The position numbers were made by a program, and so were the translations under genes. The notes below the pieces were generated by a model, which was not told the DNA's origin, did no database searches, and saw only the letters and a list, made by a program, of their open reading frames with translations. Below, piece by piece: positions 63,825 through 64,000 of a stretch of DNA of 64,000 bases (position 1 is its first letter; each line of letters opens with the position of its first letter). The stretch is from Pseudoalteromonas peptidolytica (lineage in GTDB: Bacteria; Pseudomonadota; Gammaproteobacteria; Enterobacterales; Alteromonadaceae): positions 62,001-126,000 of the forward strand of contig NZ_WEHZ01000001.1 in assembly GCF_012641745.1 (NCBI RefSeq), written 5' to 3'.

Positions 63825-64000
63825 ATGAAAGTCTTAGATTTTGAAACTCAAGTCTCTAGTTCAAAAAGCACACGCATACTCGCGGTGATGATAGCTTCTT
63901 TGCTACTGGTACTCCTTATGCCTCTATATGCCGTTAATGTGGTCATAGCGGTTTTATGCTTTTGTGCACCGATAAAGAAAAGATCTTGGATGGACATAAG
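63825..64000 (+). CDS. Membrane protein, N-terminal fragment (runs off the window)
   Basis: The ATG at 63825 follows GAGGTGGATT and opens a frame to the window end (58 codons visible). After a polar start of about 17 residues comes a long hydrophobic stretch (ILAVMIASLLLVLLMPLYAV and on), then a basic KKR. This suggests a multi-pass inner-membrane protein. Its sigma-54-type promoter and position make a role in the polysaccharide system likely, for example as a second polymerase or ligase, but this cannot be decided from the fragment. Confidence 0.7.
   Translation, partial: MKVLDFETQVSSSKSTRILAVMIASLLLVLLMPLYAVNVVIAVLCFCAPIKKRSWMDI

Overview
The window looks like a chromosomal segment of a marine gammaproteobacterium of the order Alteromonadales, most likely Pseudoalteromonas. 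This rests on gene order (queG-nnr-tsaE-amiB-mutL-miaA-hfq-hflX-hflK-hflC; ftsB-ispD-ispF-truD-surE-pcm-nlpD-rpoS; valS/holC/pepA facing lptF-lptG), moderate-to-low GC, a PLP-type aspartate decarboxylase (PanP) and a DcaP-like porin. The genus is an inference, because no database search was possible.

Layout. 1-3.4 kb: end of mpl, ubiX, a YadGH-type ABC exporter and a TrmB-like methyltransferase. 3.4-17.1 kb: accessory and signalling genes (a degenerate GGDEF/EAL membrane protein, panP, a GAF-GGDEF cyclase, small metabolic and stress genes, a hybrid histidine kinase and a response regulator). 17.1-27.1 kb: the conserved nnr-to-hflC block covering NAD(P)HX repair, t6A, cell-wall amidase, mismatch repair, tRNA i6A, Hfq and the HflKC protease modulator, with queG diverging from it. 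27.5-34.6 kb: DcaP-like porin, acs with a LuxR-type regulator, a MoxR/VWA pair and small conserved genes. 34.7-42.1 kb: ftsB to rpoS. 42.1-50.3 kb: valS, holC, pepA, lptF, lptG and an RDD protein. 50.67 kb: a tRNA-Leu(CAA) gene followed by about 1 kb of tandem repeats. 51.8-64 kb: an exopolysaccharide region with a Wzy/WaaL-like polymerase, Wzz, Wza, glycosyltransferases, a Wzx-like flippase, a sigma-54 activator, a secreted LruC-domain protein with a lipoprotein partner, and a membrane protein cut by the window end.

Three features stand out. First, the tRNA-Leu(CAA) gene is followed by seven further copies of its own 3' end plus its terminator, at a period of about 130 bp and separated by a structured linker. 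This resembles in architecture the rtT repeats of the E. coli tyrT locus, but on a different tRNA. Second, the exopolysaccharide region holds five sigma-54-type (-24/-12) promoters and several copies of a 13-bp dyad (TTGCA-N3-TGCAA and variants) placed upstream of them. This suggests one regulon driven by the sigma-54 response regulator at 58.6-60.0 kb, coupling polysaccharide assembly to secretion of the LruC-domain protein. Third, a family of non-coding elements of about 130-215 bp with TATACCAATTTG-like inverted ends occurs at least seven times, mostly directly at gene 3' ends. Two copies split the usually compact truD-surE and pcm-nlpD junctions, and a 62-bp mini-version supplies the stop codon of lptG.
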